Assembly: GCA_025201365.1 (NCBI GenBank)
Contig: JAIXMF010000004.1
Coordinates: 1,426,001-1,490,000, forward strand
Reading direction: 5' to 3'
Length of the DNA stretch: 64,000 bases
Origin: Syncephalis plumigaleata
Taxonomy: Eukaryota; Zoopagomycota; Zoopagomycetes; Zoopagales; Piptocephalidaceae
A program made the translations under genes and the position numbers. Positions 11,664 to 23,745 of the stretch are shown here, piece after piece. Below the pieces are notes generated by a model. The model did not search any database. It was not told the DNA's origin and saw only the letters and a program-made list of their open reading frames with translations. How positions within the stretch are numbered: position 1 is the first letter of the stretch; each line of letters begins with the position of its first letter.

Positions 11664-12755
11664 ATGGCAACCATTGTTCCGCATCTAGCGACTCCTTCCT
11701 CTTACAAGGATCACCAATTCAAGGTAATGCACATTGTTACGCGTTAATCAGCGCTAACAAGTGTGATTCAGGGCACGCAAGAGGATTGGATTGCACTATT
11801 GAATCGATCCTGCACATTATACGTAGGCAATCTAAGTTTCTACACTACGGAGGAGCAGATCTACGAGATATTCTCGAAATGCGGCGAGATTAAGCGTATT
11901 ATCATGGGTCTCGACCGTATTCGTAAGACACCTTGTGGATTCTGTTTTGTCGAGTAAGTGATAATTGTTAGAAGAGACAAGGCGTAGTAGTTGTTGTTGT
12001 TTACCATTATCATTGTAACTAAATAACGCGTATTCATACATATTTGTATACAATGTCTAGATATTACACTCATGAAGACGCGGTCAGTTGTATGAAGTAT
12101 GTCAATGGTACACGACTTGATGAACGCGTGGTACGCACTGATCTGGATCCAGGTTTCCGAGAGGGTCGCCAGTATGGACGTGGTAAATCTGGTGGACAGG
12201 TAAATAGCATCATTCTGCTCTTGTTTACGAATAATGAACACTGATATCGGTAATATTGATGACGCTTGTATCATGTATAGGTACGTGATGAGTATCGCCA
12301 AGAATTCGATCCAGGTCGAGGTGGTTGGGGTCAATTAAAGACACTCGAGGAAATGAGACGTACAGCCATTGAGCAACAACAGCTGCTAGCGTTGAAGGCA
12401 CAAGAAGCGGCGAAAGCACAAGCTGCAGCTGCCACTGCCACTGCATCGACTAAAGGCAAGTATTGTTTTGTTAATGTATCGTTGACTGGAATAATAACAG
12501 GACTCCATGTATGTATGTATGTATATGTGTATCCTATCATTAATAGATGCTTCTACTGTGGAATCTACTGCTGCTGCACCAGTGGATGGCACAACAACAA
12601 CCAATGAACCAGAATCAGAATCAACATCACAGGTAAATTACTGCTAATGAGATAGTTTTTAGGTTGTTATTTATTACTAACATTATAATTAGAATGCTCG
12701 ATTCCGTGAAAATGATGCGAATGAACAAGAGGATGTGACCATGCACGATATGTAA
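11664..12755 (+). CDS. CBC2: Nuclear cap-binding protein subunit 2 (CBP20)
   Basis: The small subunit of the nuclear cap-binding complex, which binds the m7G cap of new transcripts with CBP80 and aids splicing and export. Six exons, 11664-11723, 11772-11953, 12061-12199, 12281-12455, 12547-12632 and 12693-12755, give 234 residues. The single RRM shows RNP2 ([10 protein letters not shown]) and RNP1 ([10 protein letters not shown]); the family hallmarks [18 protein letters not shown] and [18 protein letters not shown] follow. The C-terminal tail is Ala/Gln- and Glu-rich and longer than in animals. The intron after exon 4 begins GCAAGT, so it is a GC-AG intron; the frame across it fits. All joins keep the frame. 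Confidence 0.95.
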
Positions 12756-14257
12756 TGATAATCATTATCTATACAATCGTTTATTTGCTACTAGTATTTG
12801 ATAAAACGTGATACTCTGTCTAAATCATGTCATTAGGCGTGTGTGTATTTGTGTACTTGTGTAGTTGTATGTTTCCATAGTCAAACACGCAATCCTCCGT
12901 GCATCATCATTATGGAGTAATTGTTTGCCCATATGATTACTGATAGACGTAAATGATACTGCTATATTGCACACTAACGAGCAACAACTAGTGTCTACTA
13001 TTTTCTTTATTTGTATCCTCGTATGTGTAATGGGGTTAGAAGGTGAGTGACTCGCATCATGAACGTGGATTGGCTAGAATGGACATCGGATGATCCAATG
13101 ACATGGACACTATCACACCATATCTCCTCTTCTCCTATCATCTCCAGATTCATTCATGGTTTGCTTATCTCGTTTGACAACAATGAGGGTGTTGCTACAC
13201 ATGAGGAAATGGAACAACCTTCCTATGGAAGATAATGAATGTACATTTGCTCACGGACACAAACAAACACGGACACAAACAAACACAGACACAAACACGC
13301 AGATGCTGATACAATGCAATGCAATGGAATGGAATGAGGCAAGATTCCTATCATCTATCGCGATATGCAAGTAACATAGGCGATACATGCTACCAATTAA
13401 TGAGTACGACAACTATTACTACTATACTCGATAGGAATGAGTAGAAATGATGAGATATAGACGTGGTTGGGGTGGAGAGCGCGCGTTATCATGAACGAAT
13501 CTCATTGGCGTAGATTGACATCAGACGGTAGTTCTTTATGGAAATGATGTTTCCCAAGAACGGTAGAGATCAGTCCGTTTACTTACTTGCTACATGGATT
13601 AATATGGCCATAGATAAAGGTATATAAATACGGGCATACCTGCCTATGTGTATACATAGTCATAATTGGAATGTATTCAGGATTGTTCGCTATTGTTCGT
13701 TGATTGCTATTGTATTTTGTTACTCTTGAATCTATTGTTGCTTACTCTCTTAATTATTATTATTATTATTACTAGTACTATTACTATTATTACGAGTATT
13801 GTCGATTATATACCCGTATCTTTATGTATGTATAGAGAGTAGCATGTTATTACTATTATTGCTAACGTATATCGTATTAATTCAACTTGTTTCTTTTTAT
13901 TATTACAATATTAGTAGTAGTAGTAGTGACAGGTCTATGAGGATATAGGTCTATCCTTTTACCTTTGGATTTCATAAGATTATTGTATGTGAGTGTGTGC
14001 ATGAGTGAGGCTGGTTTTTTATAGTACACTTGTTTCTTTTTTCCTTGATATTAATGCGAGCATATACCACCATCTAACCAGCAATCAACTTACTAACTCA
14101 TTCACGTTATTCACTTTCTACCTCTCACCTATAGAGTATAAGGTTGCTAGTCGCCTTATTTCAACGAGTGTACTCTTGCGGCGAGTTCTACTACTAGTTC
14201 TCTCCTTCGTCTCCTTCTTCGTCTCCTTCTCGTCATCCACGGTTGTCGTTGATTAGC
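12756..14257. other. Intergenic: CBC2 3' end and HMG-CoA reductase upstream region
   Basis: Holds a repeated acanacggacacaaa-type tract at about 13250-13300, ATT/TTA triplet runs at 13750-13800 and a pyrimidine-rich leader (14190-14240) before the reductase start. No gene seen. A TATAAA-like site at about 13621 may belong to an unseen short transcript. Confidence 0.45.
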
Positions 14258-17200
14258 ATGCTGTCGTTTCAGTGGACTCGACAAGTAGGTCGTCAAGTGG
14301 CTCAAGGTTTGCGCCATGCGGCCATTCAGTCGGTTCATCGCCCGGTAGAAGTGATCCTTCTGTGCACGGTACTTGTCTCCTGTACCGTATACATTTTGTG
14401 GCATCACGTACCTGTGCCTATTCAACTATCGGATAAACGCTCGGTCATTGCTAGTACTTGGCGTCTAGAAGCGGATAGCGATCAGTTTATACCGTGGACC
14501 GATGAATCGCGTAATAGATTGGATACCAGCGATAACCAGGAGGATACGCTTCGTGTACGCGTGCATCAACTCGTACTTATGGCACCGTTACATCGTTCAC
14601 GTAAATCAGCCAGTATCGAGCAGTGGACCTATTCGGCGGCTGCGCTACGGGATGCCGTACAAGAACTAAAGGATACACTACCGCATTTGACTAGTCAGAC
14701 GAATAGTAAGAAAACCAGTACTGATACAAAGCAAACTGTATCCTCACCAGCAGCATCAGTCACTAGTGCCACTACTACCACTCGTAATGGTGATAGTCTC
14801 GGTGATAATTCAGCATCATTGTCATCGACAAAGAGCAAAGCTTCCTCGGTTAAACAACGCTTGGATACCGTACAGTTTCAGGATATCTGTAAGCAAGGTA
14901 CACTATTGTCAAACAATAGCGATGGCATAGAGTCATTGTCCGGCAATCGTACCGCATTATGTCTTCGTCTGCCAAGTTATCGTATTAATGTTCGTGGTGC
15001 AGCTCGTGATGTCAAGGAGTTACGCGATCAGTATTGGAATCGATTGATGAGCAAGTTGGATGCTGCCGTTGACACCGAGGATATTCACGCACGATCCATG
15101 TCTAGTGGAGCGAACACGGCTGCCATTAGACCACCCGATGCCGTTGTCCTAACCTACGCCTTGGACACTTCACGAATTCCCAATAATAGCGAGGATGATA
15201 TACTACAACGTTGGATGTCCACGGTGATTGACACACCAATGGAGATGTCCATTCATAGGAATACCGATGGTGTAAAGCGTGGCTATTATCATACACCGTT
15301 GAATGACGGACGTAATTCGGCCTCACTCTACGGTCATACATTGGAGGCATTCTACGAGATTCTCTACAATGTCGTGGCTGGTCTACGTAAAGCGAGCACA
15401 CTCGAGTTGGCAGTCGTATCCACCGCTTACTTTCTATTACACGTGACCATCGGTATGCTATTCTACAAGATGCGTCGTATCGGATCACGCTGGACCCTAG
15501 GTGTAGCCGCCATCATGTCATCTATCGCCGGATTCTGCATGGCTTTATGCACCGTAGGCCTATTAGGTTTCCGTATTGATTTGCTGTTCTTTAGCGAGGC
15601 CATCCCATTCCTGGTGGTTATTGTTGGTTTCGAGAAACCGTATGCACTATCCAAGGCGGTCATCTCCATGTCCACTCCCGCTGATTCCGATGCGCCATTA
15701 GATCGCCTGGCTGAACGTCAAGTATTCGACGGTATAAACAAGATACTACCACGTTTACTACGTGATTATCTATTCGAGATATCGGTATTGGTGTTCGGTA
15801 TCGTATCCGGTGTTCCTGGTCTATCCGAGTTCTGTCTACTATCGACAGTCACCTTGATATTTGATTGCATGTTGCAATTCACTCTATTTACAGCTGTGTT
15901 GACCCTTAAATGTGAACTCAACCTAGTTCGTCGTGAACGTGAACAGCAGCAAACACATAGCAATAGCAATAGTAGTAGTGATCATACTAAGAATAATCTA
16001 TGTAATTCAAATGAATCATCAGCTAAATCAACATCGACATCCACACAGCTTACCGTAACTAAACAAGCTAAACGTAGATCCAATAATGCTCGTCATACTC
16101 GTCATGCATCGATCGACACGACAACACGTCATCTTAACGTGTTACGACCATTCTTATCCGAACGACGTACGAAGAAGCATGGCACTACAGGATCCTCTAA
16201 TCCTGATACCACACAAAGTGTCGTAGTAGCTCGATGCAAGCTATTCATGATGATTGTCTTTTTGGGCATGCACATCTTCAACATTTGTAGTGCATTCCAC
16301 GGACATTTACCACCACGACCAGGAGCCGAACCCGATCTATCCAATACTGTTCAGACGGTGATCGGACAACTTCGACCGGATAATCCGATAATACACGGCC
16401 CACTCGGTGCCTTAGTCAATGACTATCGACAAAGTAAGGAGAAACGCGCGCTTGTAGTGGATATTACAACACCCGTTGTATTCGAGGCACAAAGGTAAGT
16501 GTGAATAGAAATTGATACATATACATGGTTATTTAATGAATTGCACGATAATAGGATTGACGAGGAGTTCTCATTTATTGATACGTTAATGACGATCATT
16601 GTGGATTCATTTGGTGGGCCATTACGAGGACATGCACGTAATGCCACCTATGAACAATTACTTACTATTGGTCTATTCGTGTCACTCATGGCCAACTGGT
16701 ACTTGTACTCGGGAGATAAACGTCACCATCAGCAACATCAACACGAGTCACATCCAAGCACATCTGATCATACCATCGATGCTATTAGTAAGGAGAAAGC
16801 GCTACGACAATCAACAAGTGGCAATAAAACACCTTCATCTACTACAGCAACCATCAATGAAGCAAAAGCCGTAGTTATCTATAAATCCGGCACCATTACC
16901 GATAATCGTGACGAGGAAACCTGTCTATCCTTACTCGCTACCACACCAGCTGAACTTACTGACGAGGAAGTCATTGCACTAGTACAGTCGAACAAACTGC
17001 CAGGTTATGCACTCGAGAAGAAACTAGGCGATTTTGAGCGTGCCGTCAAGATACGTCGTGCCGTCATCTCTCGTGCCTCGATTACTGGCACCCTTGAGCA
17101 TAGTGAGCTACCTATGGCACACTACGATTATAAGCGTGTATTCGGTCAGTGCTGCGAGAATGTAATCGGCTACACTCCCATTCCAATTGGTGTTGCTGGT

Positions 17201-18262
17201 CCAATTCGTATTGATGGTAAATTGTACCACATACCCATGACAACCACGGAGGGCTGCCTAGTGGCATCTACATCTCGTGGCTGTAAGGCCATCTCTGCCG
17301 GTGGACGTGGTGCCACTACTGTCGTAGTTAATGATGGTATGACACGTGGACCTGCGGTGGAGTTCTCCTCGATTACACAAGCAGCCGCGTGTAAATTGTG
17401 GGTTGATCAAGGTGAAGGATTCACAGTGCTGGCCGATGCATTCAACTCGACTAGTCGATTTGCACGACTACAAAGCATTAAAGTGATGCTCGCGGGTAAA
17501 CTGGCGTTCATTCGTTTCAAGGCCACTACAGGTGATGCCATGGGCATGAATATGATCTCCAAGGGAGTGGAGAAAGCGTTGTTAACACTCAGTGAACGCT
17601 ACCACGATATGAGGATTGTATCCATTAGCGGTAATACGTGCAGCGATAAGAAGCCAGCTGCCATCAACTGGATCGAGGGACGTGGCAAGTCTACCCTGGC
17701 CGAGTGCACGATCGATGGCGATGTGGTTAAATCCGTGCTGAAAACCACCGTAGCCGATCTAGTCCGACTCAATACATCGAAGAATCTCGTGGGCAGTGCA
17801 ATGGCGGGTAGTGTAGGCGGATTCAACGCGCATGCATCCAACATTCTTACGGCGATCTACCTTGCTACCGGTCAGGATCCCGCTCAGAACGTGGAGAGTT
17901 CACAGTGTATCACGCTAATGCAAGCGGTGAACGATGGTCGTGATCTTCATTTGTCGTGCACTATGCCTTGTATCGAGGTCGGTACCATTGGTGGTGGCAC
18001 ACAACTACCGGCCCAGGCTGCCTGTCTCGATATGCTCGGTGTTAAGGGTGCACATGCCACGCAACCCGGTGATAATGCTCGACAACTCGCACGTATCATT
18101 TGTGCCTCTGTTATGGCGGGTGAACTATCATTGTGCGCGGCATTGGCAGCTGGTCATCTCGTTCAAAGTCATATGGCACATAATCGTGCAGCAAATGCTA
18201 CAACAACAACAACTACTACTACAGCAGCAGCACCAGTACCAGGATCTTGTCTACGTAGTTAA
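14258..18262 (+). CDS. HMG1: HMG-CoA reductase (sterol-sensing, class I)
   Basis: Makes mevalonate from HMG-CoA with two NADPH, the committed step of sterol and isoprenoid synthesis, at the ER membrane. Two exons, 14258-16494 and 16555-18262, split inside an Arg codon, give 1314 residues, longer than most fungal reductases (about 1050). The first ATG at 14258 is chosen; the frame opens earlier without ATG. The N-terminal half holds several membrane spans with a sterol-sensing-like region. The catalytic half is intact: TTEGCLVAS (Glu), [10 protein letters not shown] (Lys), [10 protein letters not shown] (Asp), the [12 protein letters not shown] loop, the [11 protein letters not shown] dimer element and [11 protein letters not shown] (catalytic His). 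Two Ser/Thr-rich, poorly conserved insertions (about residues 145-195 and 565-635) explain the extra length. It converges with the fluoride exporter gene 200 bp downstream. Confidence 0.96.
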
Positions 18263-18463
18263 ATTACGAAAACTGTTTATTCTAAATTTTACTTAATTTT
18301 ATTGCATTCTATTATCATCCTCATTACATGTCCCCCCTTCCATTATTTGATTACACTATCCTACTACTATTAATATACAAGTACACATCATTCATTGTTG
18401 CAAATAAATCACATTGATTCTTAATAGGTTGTCTATTCTATGAGTTAATTCTATTGACATGCT

Positions 18464-20142
18464 TCAAGCAGTGGGCATGCCACATTGTGCAGTTAATGGT
18501 CCATGTGTCCAGTAAAGTGTACCAGGTCCGATAATCATCATTAGCAAACCTAAAACAATACTAATGGTCGCATATCGATGAGCATCAATATTTGGTAACG
18601 AGTGTAGTTCAACCTACGATATAAAGAAGAAGCGTATTAGTACAACAAACGATTGATTATTGCATGCTAACAAGCTAGTCATTTATATAACAATCTACTT
18701 ACAATAAATGTAGACACCGTAGTTAAACATCCTATGTAACAGCAATGATATATTAATACTTATCGCGTATATAATCATTTATACGTATTGCTTCTTACCG
18801 CAGAAACCATCGGATAATGCATTTATAAAGAGACAACTCATCGAGGATAATGCTAGACTAACATGGCTCACTGAGAATAATACCGCCAATATCAGTGTAC
18901 CAAGCATATTCGCGACAAATGTACCAAATGGAAATCGGATACTATAGTAATTGAACCAGGATAAATAGTAGCGTAATATAGCACCTAATAAAGAGAGAGA
19001 GAATCATTCTATGTTATAAGACATCCTATATTGTATAGTGACTATTTGCATACATGCATGCACTCACATACCTAATGGACCAAATGCACAGGCTATCGTA
19101 TAAGTACGACTATTAGGAAAGAAGATAGCCGATAGAATCATGGCTACTAGTAGAGATGGACCAAGCACTACTAGTATAATGTCGATCCATGTATACTGCG
19201 TGAAATGAAAGTAGGAGAGTCGTTGTGTCTTTAGTATAACCACACGACCTTCCTCATCCATGGGTTCAGGCCAACGACTAATGGTGAGCATACGCGCCCA
19301 AGTCTGACCAATGGCAAATGAACCAGACGAGGCGAGTAGACATATGCATAATGCGCCAATACCCGATAATACCTAAATCGCATCATAAGCATACTATTAT
19401 TATGATTATTGCATTATAAAGCTTACATCATCGAATGGACTACGATTCCTAGTTGGCCAATTGTAGAACATTTGATAGATCCATAATAACATACTAGAAA
19501 ATGTAGTGATAGAACCGCAGAGACCCACGCTTAATCCAACATATAATGCACTAGATCTATGAATAGATAGATGGATAGATAGATATACTATAAGAGATAG
19601 ATCGTGGACAAGAATACTTCAATCTCATTACCGATATAAAATACGCATCTTCCATTGAATGAATGCTCCCATTAATAGACAACCTACACCTTGCACGTAG
19701 ACACCCGGCAACACTGGTGGATTAGTATACGTGTGCATGGCAATAAGGCCGATACGTGCGGCGGTACCCAAGATGGAAAAGAACATAATAGCGCTAGGAT
19801 AGGTAGAGGGAATTCTGGTACAAATACGACCACTTGATTATGTAAAGATGCGGTAGCTTGTAGTGATATATTATCGTTTGACGACTCTTTAACAGAGGAG
19901 ACATCATTATTACTAGTATTGCCACTATGACTGTAACTATGCTGACTATTACGACATATAGAATTATCGTTTGTCTCATTAGTAGCATGTGAACTAGCGA
20001 CTAGAGAAGGTTGATTACTACTACTATTGCTACTACTATTACTATTGCTGCAAGAAGCAGTCTGGTCAATAATCACGTCATGGTCAGACGATAGACGACT
20101 ATTAGAAGTAGAAGAGGAGGAGGAAGAGGAAGGAGATGGCAT
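18464..20142 (-). CDS. FEX1: Fluoride exporter FEX, two CrcB-like halves
   Basis: A plasma-membrane fluoride channel; eukaryotic FEX proteins fuse two CrcB-like domains of opposite topology and protect cells from environmental fluoride. Exons read on the minus strand from 19632 back: about 19790-19632, 19556-19427, 19372-19072, 18984-18799, 18731-18703 (29 nt) and 18613-18464. Hallmarks: ILGTAARIGL, YVQGVGCLLMG and GLCGSITTFSS in the first half; GAILRYYLSW, FGTFVANMLGT and FCGCLTTVSTFIVE in the second. All these joins keep the frame. The start is less sure: the Ser-rich reading from 20142 runs in another frame from the first transmembrane segment, so a first intron or a base slip lies between about 19900 and 19790. 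Confidence 0.88.
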
Positions 20143-20464
20143 TATGACGGTAGTAATTCAGAGCATACAAGGTACGTAGTATTATTTATTACAGATAACG
20201 CAAGTACTAATTAGAAGGAAAGAAAAGGTGAAATAGAAGTGACATGCATACATTTCAATAATGACCACTATAATTTAGATTCTATTACCTCTCTTAGTCA
20301 ATTATAATCATTGCTTATTCGACTAATTCATATCTCTCTATATCAATCTGTCAAGAGTATAGAATAGAAATATGTATATGTAATAGTTGTATGTTTAATG
20401 ACTCATAGAACAACTGCGTATTTACTATCACTCTATTGATATTAAATAGATGGAGTATTGAGGA

Positions 20465-20908
20465 TTAGCCGCCATGTAGCGTAGAGATGAATGTGATTCG
20501 ATCTTTATCGCATAACGTGTACTCGAGTTCACCCTCCAATTCCCAGTCTGCATCATTAATAAGAACTAAAATACCAGGTCGTCTAGCAATAGTAGTAGTA
20601 GTAGTAGTAGTTATATGATAAGTAAAATGGATGCTACATACAACTAACTATCATACTTACACCGTATCCTCTTGCATGAATAACTCGGGGCGTTCTTTCA
20701 GTAATTCTCGTCGAATCCACGGTAATAAATCGCGTATTGTTTTCACGTTATCTGATTCAGAGAGTTCAACTGCAATCTCACGCTGTTGCTCAAATAGCAA
20801 CTCCATACCACCACTGAATATGCATACATACATATAGTATAGATTAGTTCACCATACTTTCTTGTGTATTTATCAATAACTATACCTGAATTCCAACTGT
20901 AAGTGCAT
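20465..20908 (-). CDS. URM1: Ubiquitin-related modifier 1
   Basis: A ubiquitin-fold sulfur carrier: its C-terminal Gly-Gly is thiocarboxylated and donates sulfur to the wobble uridine of certain tRNAs; it is also conjugated to proteins under oxidative stress. Three exons, 20908-20886, 20813-20661 and 20582-20465, give 97 residues, the usual family length. Typical segments are [47 protein letters not shown] and the terminal FISTLHGG. The first exon encodes only seven residues and a part codon, so it is easily missed. All joins keep the frame. It lies between the divergent FEX and DCAF11 genes on the same strand. Confidence 0.94.
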
Positions 20909-21094
20909 GTTAAAGGTATTTCAAGATGAAGTGTAGAGATTACTAGGAAAACAAAACAGATAAAATAAATAAAAAAGTGCTCATCATTTTCATTAGAGCA
21001 GATTCTTTAATGTTAATGACTGTATACAATCCAATATATAGATCATTTATCATTTATTAACAAGTGCAACAGTATAATTCAGTATCTCTCTTCT

Positions 21095-23383
21095 TTACAA
21101 ATACTCCTCTTCATCATAGTCATCATCAACGTCATCATAGTCAATAGCATCTTCATCGTCATCATCATCAGTACTATACTCATCGAATACATAATGTAGA
21201 CCACCGCGAATTAAATCAATATCAATATCAATACTGTCATCGTCATCATGCGAGTATTCATCATCTTGTTCATCGTCTACATCTGCAGATGTCGTGGCTT
21301 CCACCTGTCTTTCCGTGCTTATCGTTCCTTTGTTAACACCTTTAATTTCATTCATTTCAACGGTGCCTTGATAACGATGCGATTCATTCCATGTAGTGCC
21401 AGCCATAAATGGTAAATAGGGATGCCAGCTTACATCACGTATTACAGATGGACTATTTTCAGCTCTAGCTAAGCGTGCCATCGAATATTCATCATCGTGT
21501 GGGGATATGGACAAGTTGGCCATTTTGATAGTCGAGTGTAGTTCACCATTCAAATAGTAAATACGAATTCTTCCATCGGATGATCCCGTATAAACATATC
21601 TAATTAATAATGATCAATCAGTGCTATTAGTCTAGTAATTATTTATCATAGATATATATTGCTTACTGTTGACCGGTAGAGAATGCAGGTGAAAAGTAAC
21701 AGCGTATTAGTGTTCTCGTCACTCGATGACCACGGAATGTTTGTATTGATCGATCATGCGGATGATGTCTACGCACTAATGGTGGCATCTAGTAAATCTA
21801 TAAGTTTATGAATGAGTTATCTACTTGATTCATCTTCATTGATTACTAACCGATAATCCCAACCTGATCGATAATCAGTTCGAGTTAACCCTTCTACATC
21901 TGATTGTGACATCATCTTTCTAAATGACATATATTATAGGAAGTATTACATGTTGCTCTCATTATTATTACTGATTACTGATCACTTACCGAACATCCCA
22001 TAGCTTCATTGCTTGATCCTTTCCATTGGATAGACAGTAGCGACCATCGCCTTTACTTGTTATATGTGTAATGCCTCTGTATGTCCTATAAATACACCGG
22101 CAGGCTTTCCTCGTCTACTGGACATGATACGTCGATCCCTAATAGATGACAATGGATTCTTCTTACAATCTACGCAGGATACAAGTGAAATGCCCACTTA
22201 CCATACATTAATCAGTGTATCATCACTACCGCTGTAGATGACGTGTGGAACAAGTTCATCTGCATAGCATACTGTGTTGACATGATCACGATGTCCAGTT
22301 TGTCGAATGATCACCTCTCGTTTCTCCAAATCATATACTAATCATTCAATCAATATTAGATTACTACAGCTTGATCATTACAGTATACATCTATTTGTCA
22401 TTACCACAAATGGAATCATCGCTTGTTCCTGCGATTACTTCATGTCCATCACCGGAAAAGCGTAATGACCATATCTACGTCATATATATATATATTACTT
22501 ACTCATCCAATAATCTATAGCATCATACTTACACAGAAACCATATCGATTACGACCACTAAAATCAAGTACCGTTTGTTCATCATCTGGATCCTCTGCAT
22601 TCAAATTGACATAATACGCATGAGGTAACAATGATGAATAGGCTAGCTGTTGTTGATTTCTACTTAGAGTCACGTCGCTAAGTGTCCAATTACCTAGTAG
22701 GTATAGCACATTTATTTAATCTACGTAAGATGATGTAAATCACTCTACACTTACCGCGTTGTGCATGAATAACATGAGTGGGTTTCAATGGATCAGCAGG
22801 ATTCCTACTATCGAACAGTCGAATCTTCATATCTTGACACGCCGTATAAAACATATTGCTATGTAAAATAACCATACAAGTTGTTTATTATCATCATTAT
22901 TATTCATGATAATGAACCTACCCATCGCTAGAAATTGACCAGTATAGACTGGTGCGGGAAACATATGGAATCTCCCTCGTGAGCGTTGTGTATTATAATT
23001 CAACTATTATTAGCAATATGATCAATTGAATAATGCGTGTATTAGTAATGGCAAATCATGTTTAGCATAACAACAACCAGTAGTAGACTTACTATCACGG
23101 CATGATGTTGACGTAGTGTGGCATTAGATAGACGATACGATGGTTGTATCTCGCGTGACATTAAAGCACGTAGAAAACCACAATGACGAGGTGCTAGACC
23201 ACGTCGTATCAAATTGTCATTAGTGCTCTCTTTGCTATGACAAGTAGTGTCGTCACTCGTTGTTAATGAAGTAGCATGTTGTCTTGATGGTTGGCAAATT
23301 GCCCTACCACATGAACAAGGTAAATGACGTGGTCCAAAATCACCGCTATGAGCAAATACAGGTAATGTAGACGAGGTTGACAT
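21095..23383 (-). CDS. DCAF11: WD40 protein, DCAF11/WDR23 family
   Basis: A substrate receptor for CUL4-DDB1 ubiquitin ligases by family; in animals it controls NRF2/SKN-1 turnover. Multiple short exons run from 23383 (first exon to 23093) to the stop at 21095. WD-repeat segments in order: MFYTACQDMKIRLFD, WSLRFSGDGHEVIAGTSDDS, HRDHVNTVCYAD with SGSDDTLINVWD, GHTEGITHITSKGDGRYCLS with KDQAMKLWD, a RVTRTLIRCYFSP segment, VYTGSSDGRIRIY and VIRDVSWHPYLPFMAG. The tail is very acidic (many Asp, some Glu). In my reading the exon near 23010-22930 does not join exon 1 in frame, so that junction is uncertain (base error or missed intron). It is divergent from the phospholipase D gene. Confidence 0.85.
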
Positions 23384-23745
23384 TATTACTATAATCGCTG
23401 CGTTATTTACGCAGAATAGTAGAACGAGGCAAAAGGACAGGAAGGAAAGACATGTGACTACACTATCCCACTGTACTAGTTGTTGTATCGAGGATGATCA
23501 ATAATGAATGTAGGTGTGCACATGGCAAATAGCGTGTAATAGAAACTTGTTTTTCCATTACTTATGGAAAAGTAGGACATCCCACCATTACTTGTCTTTC
23601 TTCATTCATTCTATCTATCTATCTATCTCTACCGTTCTCTATTCATTCGTGATATACTATATACAGTGTTGTTGTCGTTCCTCTTTATTTCGATATTCAT
23701 TCAACGGCTTTATCTATTAGCAGTAACTACTCAACTTGCCCTACT
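23384..23745. promoter_or_regulatory. Shared upstream region of DCAF11 and phospholipase D
   Basis: About 360 bp between two divergently transcribed genes; pyrimidine-rich and with a short TCTA repeat at 23608-23630. A bidirectional promoter is inferred from position only. Confidence 0.4.

Noticed and set aside
14243-14257. Earlier start for HMG-CoA reductase
   Set aside because: The extension begins with TTG, not ATG; the first ATG is at 14258.
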